From contig JADGAT010000017.1 of assembly GCA_015231885.1 (NCBI GenBank), positions 1 to 63,927 of the forward strand: 63,927 nucleotides of DNA, written 5' to 3'. The DNA comes from SAR324 cluster bacterium (lineage in GTDB: Bacteria; SAR324; NAC60-12). The notes under the pieces were generated by a model, which had not been told where the DNA came from, did not search any database, and saw only the letters and a program-made list of their open reading frames with translations. How positions within the stretch are numbered: the first letter of the stretch is position 1; every line of letters starts with the position of its first letter. Below, piece after piece: positions 7,896-18,100 of this stretch. Position numbers and translations under genes: made by a program.

Positions 7896-9513
7896 TTCGG
7901 AAACAATCAACATACATGCTCACCGTTCCTACTGGAAACTGGGAGAACCGATGGTATGGCTTTCGGGAGCTGCACTGGCTTCTATCCTGGCCATTGCCGT
8001 CATATTGGTATTTGTTATTATTTCCAACGGCCTGGGTGTTTTCTGGCCTTCCCCGGTTGCCCGGATTTCTCTGCTAGACGGAGGCTCAACCATCGGTGAG
8101 CTCACTCAAAGGCAGCAGAAGAGGGATACAGGAGCCTGGCGACAACAAATCAAAACGGGTAACCGGGACTTCAATTCTCTGGATTTTCGCTGGATCGAAG
8201 ATAGCGACATAAAAAAAATCACGTATCCTGCCAATATTATTGCTCTGGAGCGTATGGAGTTTGGCAACTTTTATGGTTTTCTCAGAGAAGTGAACACCCC
8301 CTCTGGACAATTCAGCAAAGACCTTAACTCTCAATTTGAAAAGCAGTTTCATTTTATTGCAGAAGAAATGGAGAAACTGGAAGACATGGAAGACGATATT
8401 TCTTCTCTTAGCAATGACATGGAAAGCCTCAGGCTGAAAAAGCAGAAACTCGAATATCATGGTGTTGCATCCGGCAGCCCAGAACTGGCAAAAGTTCAGG
8501 CAGAACATGCCAGACTCCAGCAAGAATTTGAGGAACTGCTCATTAAGCAAAGCAACGAAATCAATCGTTTGAGAGCTTACACCGCAACATTTGAAGATAT
8601 TTCCGGCAAGACCAAATCCATTCCTTTTTTAGACATTGTCCGTTATTATTATCCCAACACCATGTCGTTTTTCCAAAAAGTCGGTTTTTATATTGAAAAA
8701 TTGTGGGAGCTGCTGGCAGAGGAACCTCGGGAAGCAAATACGGAAGGGGGATTGTTCCCCGCAATCTTTGGAACCGTCTTGATGGTGATCATCATGAGCT
8801 TCCTTTCTTTCCCCCTGGGTGTCATTACAGCTATTTACATGGGAGAATACGCCAAAGACGGCGTTGTCAACCGCATGGTCCATATCGCCGTCCACAACCT
8901 GGCTGGTATTCCCTCCATTGTCTATGGAGTTTTCGGTCTGGGATTCTTTGTCTATGGCATTGGCGGTACAATTGATACCCTCTTTTTCCCGGAACGACTG
9001 CCCACTCCAACTTTTGGATCCGGAGGAATCCTGTGGGCCAGTTTGACGCTGGGCTTGTTGACGGTTCCTGTAGTGATTGTTGCCACAGAAGAAGCATTAT
9101 CTGCAGTTCCCAAATCAGTCAAAGAGGGATCCCTGGCCTTAGGTGCTACCAAATTTCAGACTTTGATTCGTGTGATTTTACCGATGGCTTCTCCAGGAAT
9201 CATGACGGGATTCATTCTGGCAATTGCCAGGGCCGCTGGAGAGGTAGCACCCTTGATGATCACCGGGGTGGTTAAGCTGGCTCCAACACTCGCACTGGAC
9301 AGTTCATTTCCTTATCTCCACCTGGAACGGAAATTCATGCACCTGGGTTTTCATATTTATGATGTCGGGTTCCAATCCCCCAATGTTGAAGCAGCCAAAC
9401 CGATGGTATTTGTCACCACCTTCCTCCTGGTTATGATTGTGATGGTGATGAGCAGCCTGGCTATTGTTTTGCGCAATCGGCTCAAAGAACGTTACACCAT
9501 CACCGGTTTTTAA
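7882..9513 (+). CDS. pstA: Phosphate ABC transporter permease PstA, long form with coiled coil
   Basis: A 543-residue PstA, second permease of the phosphate transporter. Residues about 25-50 form the first membrane helix. Residues about 150-240 are a charged coiled coil ([20 protein letters not shown] and onward), probably periplasmic. The C-terminal permease domain (about 290-540) contains the EAA loop [20 protein letters not shown]. The E. coli protein is about 300 residues, so this form is extended like its partner PstC, and the two inserts may contact each other. The ATG overlaps the pstC end by 14 bp, implying translational coupling. Confidence 0.93.
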   Translation: MDNSNSETINIHAHRSYWKLGEPMVWLSGAALASILAIAVILVFVIISNGLGVFWPSPVARISLLDGGSTIGELTQRQQKRDTGAWRQQIKTGNRDFNSLDFRWIEDSDIKKITYPANIIALERMEFGNFYGFLREVNTPSGQFSKDLNSQFEKQFHFIAEEMEKLEDMEDDISSLSNDMESLRLKKQKLEYHGVASGSPELAKVQAEHARLQQEFEELLIKQSNEINRLRAYTATFEDISGKTKSIPFLDIVRYYYPNTMSFFQKVGFYIEKLWELLAEEPREANTEGGLFPAIFGTVLMVIIMSFLSFPLGVITAIYMGEYAKDGVVNRMVHIAVHNLAGIPSIVYGVFGLGFFVYGIGGTIDTLFFPERLPTPTFGSGGILWASLTLGLLTVPVVIVATEEALSAVPKSVKEGSLALGATKFQTLIRVILPMASPGIMTGFILAIARAAGEVAPLMITGVVKLAPTLALDSSFPYLHLERKFMHLGFHIYDVGFQSPNVEAAKPMVFVTTFLLVMIVMVMSSLAIVLRNRLKERYTITGF

Positions 9514-9538
9514 AAATATCAAACAGGAGAAAATAACA

Positions 9539-10318
9539 ATGGACGCTATTTCCCTTGATCCCAATGTACACGTCATGGAGTCAAAAGACCTGGATTTCTA
9601 TTATGGCGACAGTCAGGCTCTTTTTGGAGTTTCGATGAAAATTCCTCGTAACTACGTTACGGCTCTGATCGGGCCCTCCGGGTGTGGAAAATCCACTTAC
9701 CTGCGTTGCCTGAACAGAATGAATGACTTGATTGACCGCTCAAGGATGGTGGGCAGTATTTCATTTGGCGGGGAGGAAATCAATGACCCCGCCCTGGACG
9801 TCTTTCGCTTGCGGCAGAAGGTGGGGATGGTCTTTCAAAAATACAACCCTTTCCCCAAGTCTATCTACGAAAATGTGATTTATGGACTCCGAATTGCGGG
9901 GATCAAATCCAAATCGATTTTGGACGAAACCGTTGAGCGCAGTTTACAGCGAGCCGCCCTTTGGGATGAAGTGAAGGATCGTTTAAATGGAACGGCACTG
10001 GGACTTTCCGGGGGACAGATGCAGCGCCTTTGTATTGCCCGTGCGATTGCAAACAACCCGGAAGTCCTGCTGATGGATGAACCAGCATCCGCTTTGGATC
10101 CTCGTTCAACGGCCCGTATTGAAGAATTGATTACGGAATTGCGCGGCAAGTATACGATTGTGATTGTCACACACAATATGCAGCAGGCCACCCGTGTCTC
10201 TGATTTCACGGGATACTTCTATGAAGGAGTGCTCAAGGAACATGGCACCACCGAACAAATTTTCACGAATCCCAAAGAAAAACACACGGAAGATTATATC
10301 TCCGGACGATTTGGATGA
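9539..10318 (+). CDS. pstB: Phosphate ABC transporter ATPase PstB
   Basis: A 259-residue ATP-binding subunit that drives phosphate import through PstCA. Visible motifs are Walker [10 protein letters not shown] (near residue 44), Q-loop VFQKYNPFP, signature LSGGQMQR (near 155), Walker [12 protein letters not shown] (near 179) and the switch histidine in VTHNMQQA. The start at 9539 follows AGGAG at good spacing; an upstream in-frame ATG at 9464 lies inside pstA and is rejected. It ends the pst operon. The next gene converges from the other strand after 15 bp. Confidence 0.96.
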   Translation: MDAISLDPNVHVMESKDLDFYYGDSQALFGVSMKIPRNYVTALIGPSGCGKSTYLRCLNRMNDLIDRSRMVGSISFGGEEINDPALDVFRLRQKVGMVFQKYNPFPKSIYENVIYGLRIAGIKSKSILDETVERSLQRAALWDEVKDRLNGTALGLSGGQMQRLCIARAIANNPEVLLMDEPASALDPRSTARIEELITELRGKYTIVIVTHNMQQATRVSDFTGYFYEGVLKEHGTTEQIFTNPKEKHTEDYISGRFG

Positions 10319-10333
10319 GGCAGAACACCAGGT

Positions 10334-12121
10334 TCATGCATGACCCGAAACATCCATACCATATCTTTTCAGTTTACGATAAAAAGTAGAGCGATGGATG
10401 CCAAGCAATGCTGCCGCTTTGGGCTTGCTGAAATTCGTTTTTTGCAATGCTTGAAACATCAGTTCTTTTTCATTTTGTGGAAGCGGGAGATCATTCCCGG
10501 TGAGGGGGTCTTCTATTTGCAATTCATCTGGCAAATGATGTGCCTGTAAAGTTGAACTTGTACTGACAGCAAAAGCATATTCAATGGTATGATACAATTC
10601 TCGAACATTGCCACGCCAGGAATAGTTGAGCAGCAGCTGTAAAGCGTCCGGTGCAATGCTGCGAACATGCCGGTGCTCTTTGCGATTCAATTCTTCAATA
10701 AAGGCTGTGATTAAAATAGGGATATCCTGTAATCTTTCACGTAATGGAGGGAGGTTAACAGGTACCACATGCAGGCGGTAGTAGAGATCTTCCCTGAATA
10801 ATTTTTTTTGTACCAGGGCCTTTAAATCTTTATTGCTGGCAGCAATCATCCGCACATCCACGTGTAGTGTTTTGGTACCGCCAACCCGTTTGAAACTCTG
10901 CTCTTGCAAAACGCGGAGCAGCTTTCCCTGAAGCTCCAATGGGATCTCTCCCACCTCATCCAGAAAAAAAGTGCCTTTGTGGGTCAATTCAAAATGGCCT
11001 GGTTTGGTTTGGTGGGCTCCTGTGAATGATCCGCGCTCATGGCCAAAAAATTCACTTTCCAGTAAATAAGGAGAGATGGCTGCACAATTAACAGCATGAA
11101 ACGATCCTTGTGCGCGGTTGCTGCGCTTGTGAATCTCTCTCGCTACCAGTTCCTTGCCCGTTCCGCTTTCTCCAATAATCAATACGGTAGCATTGCTCAA
11201 GGCCACTTTGTCAATCAAGTTAAAAATTTTTTTCATCTTGGGATCACAGCTGATCATTTGACCATAAGCAAAACTGCCGGCCTTCTCTCGGATCAAACGC
11301 TCTTCTTCGATCAGGTCCTGGAAGAGGAGCAGCCATCCTTCTCGGGTAGAGGAAATATTGAGAGGAATGATAGAAAGCCGGATGGGAATAATAGCTCCGG
11401 ATGGGCATAAAATTTGTGTCTGGATATCAGAAACTTTTGTACGGCGCTGCACACAGTTCATCAATTCCCCGGTTGGCCCGGCAATGGAAGATCCCAGCAT
11501 GGACGCCGCAGGTTTTCCAATCACCTCTTCTTCGGGCATTTCTAAAATGAAGCAGGCTTTTTCAGAAATTCGCTGAATTCGAAAGGTGTGATCCAGCGTG
11601 ACCACTCCTTCGGCAATACTATCCAATGTTTTTTTCAGAAACTTATGCTCAATTTCTAGTTGAGTGTAGGCGTTCTCTTTGGCGTATACTTCCTTCTCTA
11701 ATTGTTGATAGGCTTGTTTTCTTGCCTCGATTTCCTGCTTCAAATCCATTTCATACTGACGCAGCTCAAAAGAGCGTTTGATGATTCCACTCAATTCAAA
11801 CAAATTTACTGGTTTGCGTAAAAAAGACTGGACTCCCAGTTGGTAGCATCGTTTGATCTCTTGGTTGGAGCCAAATCCGCTCAATATGATAATCGAATGG
11901 GAGATCTTTGTTTTTGAAGTCAACTGGTCCAGAAATTCCATACCGCTCATTCTGGGCATTTTTAAATCCAGGACAATGACTTGAGGATTGTTTTGCTCAA
12001 GAAGCTCTAACCCTTCTGCTCCGTTTTCCGCGCCAAAGACTTCATACCCTTCCATGGACAGGTGTTCGCACAATACGTTTCGGATGGACTTTTCGTCATC
12101 AATTATTAATATTTTTTTCAT
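10334..12121 (-). CDS. NtrC-family sigma-54-dependent response regulator (REC-PAS-AAA-Fis HTH)
   Basis: A cytoplasmic activator of sigma-54 promoters. The receiver domain (about 1-120) has the acidic pair IDDE and phospho-acceptor Asp in VLDLKMPRMSG. Next come a heptad-rich linker and a PAS-like domain (about 160-285). The central AAA+ ATPase has Walker A GESGTGKE (near 315), the sigma-54 contact loop GSFTGA (near 363) and Walker B FLDEVGEIP. The C-terminal Fis-type HTH is SKPKAAALLGIHRSTFYRKL. I chose the second ATG (12121), where MKKILIIDDEK begins the receiver; an ATG at 12154 is also in frame. The TPR lipoprotein gene lies just upstream on the same strand. No cognate kinase is adjacent, and the target genes are unknown. 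Confidence 0.9.
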   Translation of the reverse strand: MKKILIIDDEKSIRNVLCEHLSMEGYEVFGAENGAEGLELLEQNNPQVIVLDLKMPRMSGMEFLDQLTSKTKISHSIIILSGFGSNQEIKRCYQLGVQSFLRKPVNLFELSGIIKRSFELRQYEMDLKQEIEARKQAYQQLEKEVYAKENAYTQLEIEHKFLKKTLDSIAEGVVTLDHTFRIQRISEKACFILEMPEEEVIGKPAASMLGSSIAGPTGELMNCVQRRTKVSDIQTQILCPSGAIIPIRLSIIPLNISSTREGWLLLFQDLIEEERLIREKAGSFAYGQMISCDPKMKKIFNLIDKVALSNATVLIIGESGTGKELVAREIHKRSNRAQGSFHAVNCAAISPYLLESEFFGHERGSFTGAHQTKPGHFELTHKGTFFLDEVGEIPLELQGKLLRVLQEQSFKRVGGTKTLHVDVRMIAASNKDLKALVQKKLFREDLYYRLHVVPVNLPPLRERLQDIPILITAFIEELNRKEHRHVRSIAPDALQLLLNYSWRGNVRELYHTIEYAFAVSTSSTLQAHHLPDELQIEDPLTGNDLPLPQNEKELMFQALQKTNFSKPKAAALLGIHRSTFYRKLKRYGMDVSGHA

Positions 12122-12236
12122 TCCTGTTAGCCCAATCACCCCGTTTTTTTTCAAATTATAACCTATTAAATATATACTGGAGTGGATGGTGTAGGAAAAT
12201 TTATCGCAGTTGTCAAATCATTGCTGTAAAAACGAA

Positions 12237-12824
12237 TTATTTTTTTGATAATTTTCGTTTCTGTCCTTTGGGAATAGTATTGGAGACACTCTTAGAAATT
12301 TTGCCTGCTTCTGCTTTTGCTGTTTTGCCAGCATTCCGCTTTTGCTGAGCACTAGGTTTTGTCGATTGCTTTGGTACATTTTGTGGTGGGGAAGGAACTG
12401 CTTTTGGCAGAGGTGCTTGTTTCTTTCTTTCTGACATCAGTTCCTGATAAATGCTATAAAATTTATGTGCCTTCTCGGCTTCATACAATTTATTATACAC
12501 CAGGGCAACATTATAATAGGACTCTGCCATTTTGGGTGCCAATCGGGTCGCATTTTCAAAGGCAATGAGTGCATGTTGGTATTTTCCAACAGCATAGTAG
12601 GACAATCCCATATTGTAATGATATTCTGCTGTTTGGTCATCCATTTCAATGGCGCGGTGATAACTGGCAATGGCTTCCTGATAATTCATCTGTTCATAGG
12701 CCGTATTTCCTTTTTCAAAATGATGGAGGGCAGACAATTGGATTTCTGGATTGGAGCTGCATCCATTCCAGAAAACCATTGAGCTTGCAATCAATATATA
12801 CCAGTAGTTTTTCCAAGAATTCAT
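12237..12824 (-). CDS. TPR-repeat lipoprotein
   Basis: About 195 residues. An N-terminal hydrophobic segment ends in a lipobox-like WNGC (Cys22), suggesting an exported lipid-anchored protein. Two to three TPR repeats follow (GNTAYEQMNYQEAIASYHRA, GLSYYAVGKYQHALIAFENA, ALVYNKLYEAEKAHKFYSIY). The last 65 residues are rich in Lys, Pro, Ala and Gln and are probably disordered. The ATG at 12824 is preferred because GAGG lies nine bases upstream; a TTG at 12839 is the other option. It lies upstream of the sigma-54 activator on the same strand, but a functional link is not shown. TPR proteins of this kind are generic interaction scaffolds. Confidence 0.75.
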   Translation of the reverse strand: MNSWKNYWYILIASSMVFWNGCSSNPEIQLSALHHFEKGNTAYEQMNYQEAIASYHRAIEMDDQTAEYHYNMGLSYYAVGKYQHALIAFENATRLAPKMAESYYNVALVYNKLYEAEKAHKFYSIYQELMSERKKQAPLPKAVPSPPQNVPKQSTKPSAQQKRNAGKTAKAEAGKISKSVSNTIPKGQKRKLSKK

Positions 12825-13000
12825 ATGACTGGACCTCAAGAGTTTAATTTATTGAGAGATTTGTATGAATACGTATAATATAAAAGGAATGCACAAATCG
12901 TACTCAAATAAAAGAAAAAGGAATCTTATTTGCTTTGCTTTCAGTAGATCATTTTCAGAGTTTACAGTTTTTTTACAAAATTTTTAGTGAAAGGCAGGCA

Positions 13001-13459
13001 ATGAAAAAGCTACAGTGGAGAGAGTCCCTACTTTTTACGTTTGTTCTTGTTGGTGTGATTCATTTCTCGTTATTGTATGCACAAGATGCTGCCAGTACTT
13101 CCAAAGGCAGTGATGCTGTCGAAGTCCAGGTTCCTCTAGAAGAACAAACCGAAGAAATCAAGGAACGGCTCAAAGATCTGCGCGAATTGCAAAAGTTGAT
13201 TGACGTGGCCCGAACTGCAGGTTTTACGGACGAAGAACTGCAGGAAATCACTATTGAGCGTGGAGGAGAAACAATCAATGTGTGGAATTTCGTCATTCAG
13301 GAAAAGGAACGCTTCAAAAAAGCAAAAAAAGCCAAAGAGGCTGCCAGTAAAAAAAAATATATCACCGTCAAGGACATTACGGATGACCTAACTCAAAAAG
13401 AAATAAATCAAATCAGTAATTTACGGGAAAGTCTGATTTTTAGTGGGGAAGAGGAATAA
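13001..13459 (+). CDS. Small secreted or periplasmic protein of unknown function
   Basis: A 152-residue protein with a signal peptide (MKKLQWRESLLFTFVLVGVI, ending about residue 28 at LLYAQ). A short acidic and basic helical domain follows: LRELQKLIDVARTAGFTDEE, then the lysine-rich KKAKKAKEAASKKK. AGFTDEELQEITIERGGETINVW suggests a compact folded domain of about 40 residues. I recognise no family. AAGGCAGG precedes the ATG. The stop overlaps the start of the BioD-like gene (TAATG), so the two are probably co-translated. Confidence 0.7.
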   Translation: MKKLQWRESLLFTFVLVGVIHFSLLYAQDAASTSKGSDAVEVQVPLEEQTEEIKERLKDLRELQKLIDVARTAGFTDEELQEITIERGGETINVWNFVIQEKERFKKAKKAKEAASKKKYITVKDITDDLTQKEINQISNLRESLIFSGEEE

Positions 13460-14175
13460 TGACAACGTGCCTTTATGTGGGAGGATCCTCGAAAGGGGTT
13501 GGAAAAACATTCATTGCTTTGGGGCTTCTCCGTTCTCTGAGCCGTCACCATAAAGTCAGCGGTTGGAAGCCTGTTGATGTGGGCCATGTGAACTATAATG
13601 CTGCTGATGTTTTGACCGATGGGGAACGTCTCCAACAGGCAGCACAAATGACGGAGCATCCCAACTTGGTCAATCCTTTTTTATTCAATGAAGACCTGCC
13701 TCCTGTACTGGCTGCTCAATGGGATGGGGTCACACCGAGAATAAAGACTCTACAGCATTATTTTCAAATCATTTGTGGAAATTTTGAACATACCATCATC
13801 GAAGGAGGACGGGGGCTGTACACGCCTTTGATTGCAACAGAGACAGAAATGGATTTGTTGACTTCGTGGCAGCCAAAGGTGCTTTGGGTCACCACTATTG
13901 GTGAAAGGGAACTGTCAGAAACATTACTGCAAGTCAAAACGCTGCAGCAGCACCAAATCAATGTAGTCGGAATCATTCTCAACAACCGGAAGAACAGCAA
14001 ACATTCTGATCTAATCCATTATCAATGGTTGACTTTGGAAGAACAGTTACAGATCAAAGTGCTGGCATTAGTCCCTTTTTTACCATCAGGACTGGACGAT
14101 TCGGACGCTATTTATGGATTACTGCACAAGCACCTTGACAAAGAATATCTTGGATTATTGGAAGGAACTTCTTAG
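13459..14175 (+). CDS. Dethiobiotin synthetase-like P-loop protein
   Basis: A 238-residue protein of the BioD fold (AAA_26). BioD closes the ureido ring of biotin using ATP and CO2. Matches are a P-loop (GGSSKGVGKT, against GTDTEVGKT in BioD), GWKPVDVG in place of YKPVASG, IEGGRGLYTPL in place of VEGAGGLLVPL, and VVGIILNN in place of the switch strand. The P-loop and substrate loop deviate enough that a related role, such as the BioD-like domain of some phosphotransacetylases, cannot be excluded. No other bio gene is near, although two biotin-type domains are encoded at 55680-59121. Its stop codon TAG is formed by the end of a palindromic element at 14174. Confidence 0.6.
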   Translation: MTTCLYVGGSSKGVGKTFIALGLLRSLSRHHKVSGWKPVDVGHVNYNAADVLTDGERLQQAAQMTEHPNLVNPFLFNEDLPPVLAAQWDGVTPRIKTLQHYFQIICGNFEHTIIEGGRGLYTPLIATETEMDLLTSWQPKVLWVTTIGERELSETLLQVKTLQQHQINVVGIILNNRKNSKHSDLIHYQWLTLEEQLQIKVLALVPFLPSGLDDSDAIYGLLHKHLDKEYLGLLEGTS

Positions 14176-14334
14176 GGCTCGTACATAAATAACCTTTACA
14201 GATGACTTGTCTTTTTCCTCGTCTACGGTGTTGTCTTCAAAGGCACATACTCCAGTATGCACAATGGAAGACGCCTTGTAGCCAAGAAAAAATACTTCCT
14301 CATCTTGGTCAACGTTATTTCTGCACGAACCCTT
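14174..14334. mobile_element. MITE-like palindromic element, family B (single copy here)
   Basis: A roughly 160-bp imperfect palindrome with no ORF. The left end AGGGCTCGTACATAAATAAC matches the inverted right end AGGGTTCGTGCAGAAATAAC at 17 of 20 positions. The centre has CATACT-CC-AGTATG. TA dinucleotides flank both ends, as expected for IS630/Tc1-type MITEs. It fills the gap between the BioD-like and Udk-like genes and supplies the TAG stop of the former. Confidence 0.7.
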
Positions 14335-14362
14335 AATTCAGCTTAATTTTTGAGGAAGTGTC

Positions 14363-14953
14363 ATGAAAATCATTGGAATTGCAGGCGGAACCAAAACAGG
14401 TAAATCATTGTTTGCCAATCACCTGGCACAGTTTCTCCCCTCTGCCAGTATCCTGTCTCTGGACAATTACTTTTTGGATAAACCAGCCCGTATTCCCATC
14501 GAACAGCATAATTTCTATATTCCCACTGCGTTTGATTTTAAATCGTTTCACATCGCCCTGGAAGATTTGCGGAAAGAGTTGCCTGTTCAAATGCCAAATT
14601 ATGACCAAACAAAAGGTAAACGTCTCTCTACCGTGAAGGTAGTACCAAAAAAGTATTTGATCATTGAGGGGCTGTACAGTTTGATGCATGCCAGCATCCG
14701 CTCCCTAATGTCATATTCCTTTTATCTGGAAAGTCCTCCTGATGTGGTACTGAGTCGCTTTATCAGGGGAAACCTGCAAAAATGGAATTATCCTCTCGAG
14801 TACAGTATTCAGCAATATTTTACTTTTGTCCGTCCTGCCTTTTATAATTATGTTGTCCCAACCCGCCAACATGCTCATCTGGTCGTTACCAACGATTACA
14901 ACAGCGGCCTGGATTTGTTCTTACAAGACTTTTTGAATAAATATCAGCTGTGA
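14363..14953 (+). CDS. Uridine kinase-like P-loop kinase
   Basis: A 196-residue cytoplasmic kinase of the uridine kinase/phosphoribulokinase fold. The P-loop is GGTKTGKS (residues 8-15) where uridine kinases have GGSGSGKT. SLDNYF matches the DxYY substrate motif, TAFDF matches PDAFD, YDQTKGKR matches YDF..H.R, and LIIEGLYSL matches the IIEG Walker B. LSRFIRGN resembles the arginine-bearing lid. Sequence drift in the P-loop leaves the substrate (uridine/cytidine or another small molecule) open. GAGGAAG precedes the ATG. It is preceded by a MITE and followed by a half MITE, so it may be a single-gene transcription unit. Confidence 0.7.
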   Translation: MKIIGIAGGTKTGKSLFANHLAQFLPSASILSLDNYFLDKPARIPIEQHNFYIPTAFDFKSFHIALEDLRKELPVQMPNYDQTKGKRLSTVKVVPKKYLIIEGLYSLMHASIRSLMSYSFYLESPPDVVLSRFIRGNLQKWNYPLEYSIQQYFTFVRPAFYNYVVPTRQHAHLVVTNDYNSGLDLFLQDFLNKYQL

Positions 14954-15017
14954 TCCGCTTCTCTTCTTTTTCTTGTGAGCTCCTACATACCCGATAGGTG
15001 TACTATTGAAATTGTTT

Positions 15018-15092
15018 AGGAATGCTCAAGCAATAACTTAGCAAATCTACTTGTCTTTTCAACAACCTTCTGCGTTGCTTTATCGGCTACCG
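15018..15092 (+). mobile_element. Partial copy of MITE family A (copy 1)
   Basis: The left half of the roughly 155-bp family A element: it starts AGGAATGCTCAAGCAATAAC and matches copy 2 (25778) nearly base for base up to about 15092, then diverges. The right terminal repeat is missing. It lies between the Udk-like gene and the convergent end of the giant kinase gene. The bases between 14954 and 15018 hold nothing I recognise. Confidence 0.7.
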
Positions 15093-15142
15093 TCTAACCT
15101 TTAAGCCAAGGTGAGTTCGTTTTTGATTGCCAAAAAGGGGTT

Positions 15143-18100
15143 TTACTTATTTTCGACTTTGTAGACCCCTTCCCATGTTGCCGGGGGAAATTTAGCAAAA
15201 ACCTGGCAGCGTTGTACAAAGCGTGAAGCCACTTGATCTTCCGGCAAATGCTGGATGTATTGCCAGAATAATTTTTCACTGCTTTCCCAATCTCCTTGCT
15301 GATAAACCGAAAATGCTTTTTGAAACACAGAATAGTATTTCTGTTTCCTGTCCTTCACTTCGTCAGTCGCATCATTGTAAATTTCATAAATTTTCGTTGC
15401 TTCCTTCTTGCCTTTTACCTGGACTTCATCAATCAAGCGAATGAAAAGGTCGCTCATATTAGAGACATAGGTATAGGTTTCTCCAGTAATGAGAAAGCTC
15501 ACTCCATAATATTTTGTCAATGATTCGATTCGAGATGCAATATTGACGGCATCTCCCAGAACGGTGGTATCCGTTCTCTCTTGAGATCCAATGACCCCCA
15601 GCATCACCTCTCCTGTATTGATCCCGATACCAATTTCAATCGGCATTTTGTCTTTATCAATACGAGACGCGTTGTATTCTGTTAAAGTCGCGAGCATGTC
15701 TATGCCTGCCTGTACAGCATCTTGCGGAGATTGATCAAACAAGGCCATGATGGCATCTCCAATATATTTATCAACAAATCCTTCATGTCGGCGAATGGGG
15801 CCATCCATTCGGAGCAAATACGCATTCAGGAACTTGAAAATATCATCAGGATTCATTGTTTCTGACAACGAAGTAAATCCGCGGATGTCTGAAAAAAGGA
15901 TGGAGAGTGTTTCCTGTTGTGAAAGGCCGGTTGTCAGGTTTTCAATGTTCCCCTGGGCAAAACGTGTTGTGAATTGATGCGGGATGAACCGTTCAAAAGC
16001 TCTCAAGGTTGCTTCTGTCTGCTGACGGGCCTCTTGCTCCCGTTCATAGATTTGTGCATTGTTGATGGCAATGGCTGCCTGGACGGCAAAGACTTCTACA
16101 ATTTCTTTATCACGAAAACTGAAAACTGAAGAGGCGTGGTGATTGTCCAAATATAAGATTCCTTTGATCTGGTGTTGCAGGAGGATGGGAACAGCAAGAA
16201 TGGAACGCAGTTCACAATCCTGAATGCTCTGCATGGCTTCCCAGAGCTTTTCATTGCGTGCATCTCTGGTAATGACGGCAGCCTTTGAATCCAGTACGGT
16301 ACGGACAATGGATTTACTGAAAACATACTTGTTGATGGGTATTACGTCTCCCTGGATATTCCGGGTCAATAACAAAGTCGGTAGGAGCTTGGATTGAGAA
16401 GGGTCCCAATCATTGTCACAAAAGAACAGGTATCCCTGTTCGGCACCCACCATTTTCATAGCACCTTCCAGGATCGTATCAGCCAGAGATTCCAACTCCA
16501 GGGCCGCTGTCATTTTACGGCTGACTTCCATCAATTGGACTATTTCGACATTGCTGGAAAGTAGGGTGGAAAGCTGGCTTGACGAATCCGTAGAATATTT
16601 GCTCCAGCTGTTCAAGTCATCCTTATAAATCTCATAATACCCGGTAATGCCGTGCTCCAGCATTTCGATCAAAACTTGATTGGCCTCCTCCAGAAATTGA
16701 GGGCTTTTGGTTTGCTGCCAGTGCAGTTTGGTCAGTGCAAACTGGAGATGAGTATTCAGCAGAATTGAATCCAACTGCTTGGCAATCGGCGTTGCCTGCT
16801 CTTCAAGGTATTGGGCGGCTTCTTCCAGCTGATCCAGCAAAAGATGGGTCAAACCTGCCTGAATCGCCAGCATTGCCTGCAGATAAGGGTCGGGATGATA
16901 ACGCTGTGCCGATAAGCTGGCTCGGTTTAAATAATAGAGGGCCGTTTCAGGTTCTTCCATGCGCAGTGCTAGCTGGATTCTTGCCAGCAACAAATCTAAA
17001 ATCTGTACCGTGTATTTTTTCTGGCTGTTTTCTGCCAAAAGCTGATCAAACAGCTGAATGGCCTCTTTGAACTCCCCCTGCATCCCATGAGCCAAAGCAA
17101 AGCGCCACTGATAGAACATCGTGATGACCCGGTTCATTTCCATATTGAAAGCTGGATTTTTTTTGATTTTCAAAACATCATGAAAATTACCACGTTCTAT
17201 TTCCAGGCATGCCAGGGCAAACATCTTCAGAGTGTTTGCCGGGAGTGGGGAATTTTCCAGATTTTGTGTGATGTCTTCAATCATTTGCTTTGCTTCGGCA
17301 AAGCGTCCCTGGTATGCCATTAAGATGGAAAGGACGGTCAAGGAGGGGCCCACTTCCCGAAAGTCATGATAACGGCATGCCATTTCAATTCCACGTGTCA
17401 GCAGATCGGTGCGTTCCGCATAGCTTTTGTCACTGGCAATACGCCCCAGCATGTTGTAAATTCCAGAAATATAACGCTCATCTTCCGGGCTGTCGTAAAG
17501 AGCTAATGCCTCTTGTCCGTACTGAAATGTTAAATCTTTGCGGTCTCTCACAAAACTCAGAATAGCCTTAGTTTGTAAAAACTGGATACGCTGTGCTTTG
17601 TCATCTCCCACCCAGTTTTCCAGTTCCATCACTTCTTTCCAAAGTTGATCATATTGGTTGCTTTGGTAAAAGGTATGACGGATAGATTTGAAGCGCACTT
17701 CGAACTGGAGCCTGGGATCGACCAGTTCAGGGGGAATTTCTTTGAGCCATTTCAAGGCAAGCCGGTAGTAAATTTCTGATTTCTGGTTGTTGTATATGCC
17801 GTCATCAGTCAAACGCGCCGCTTTGAGATTGTATTCCATGGCAGCTGTCACATTGCCTGATTTTTCCCAATGGTAGGCGATGTCATAGATACTTTCTGCT
17901 GACTTGGGGAGCACATATTCTTCCAGGTGCCTGGCAATACCTTCATGTAAATTCTGACGAACCCTCAACGGAAGCTGCTCCCGCAGCCTTTGTCGAACCC
18001 GGTTGTCTCGGAAAGCATAGAGCCGTTTCGAATCGACAGACAGCACGCCGGTTTGCACTGCACGGTCCAATCGTCCCAGAATTTCCATTTCGGTGATCTC

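Noticed and set aside
8086..8550. 154-codon minus-strand ORF
   Set aside because: Antisense to the pstA coiled-coil region; no ribosome-binding site or family.
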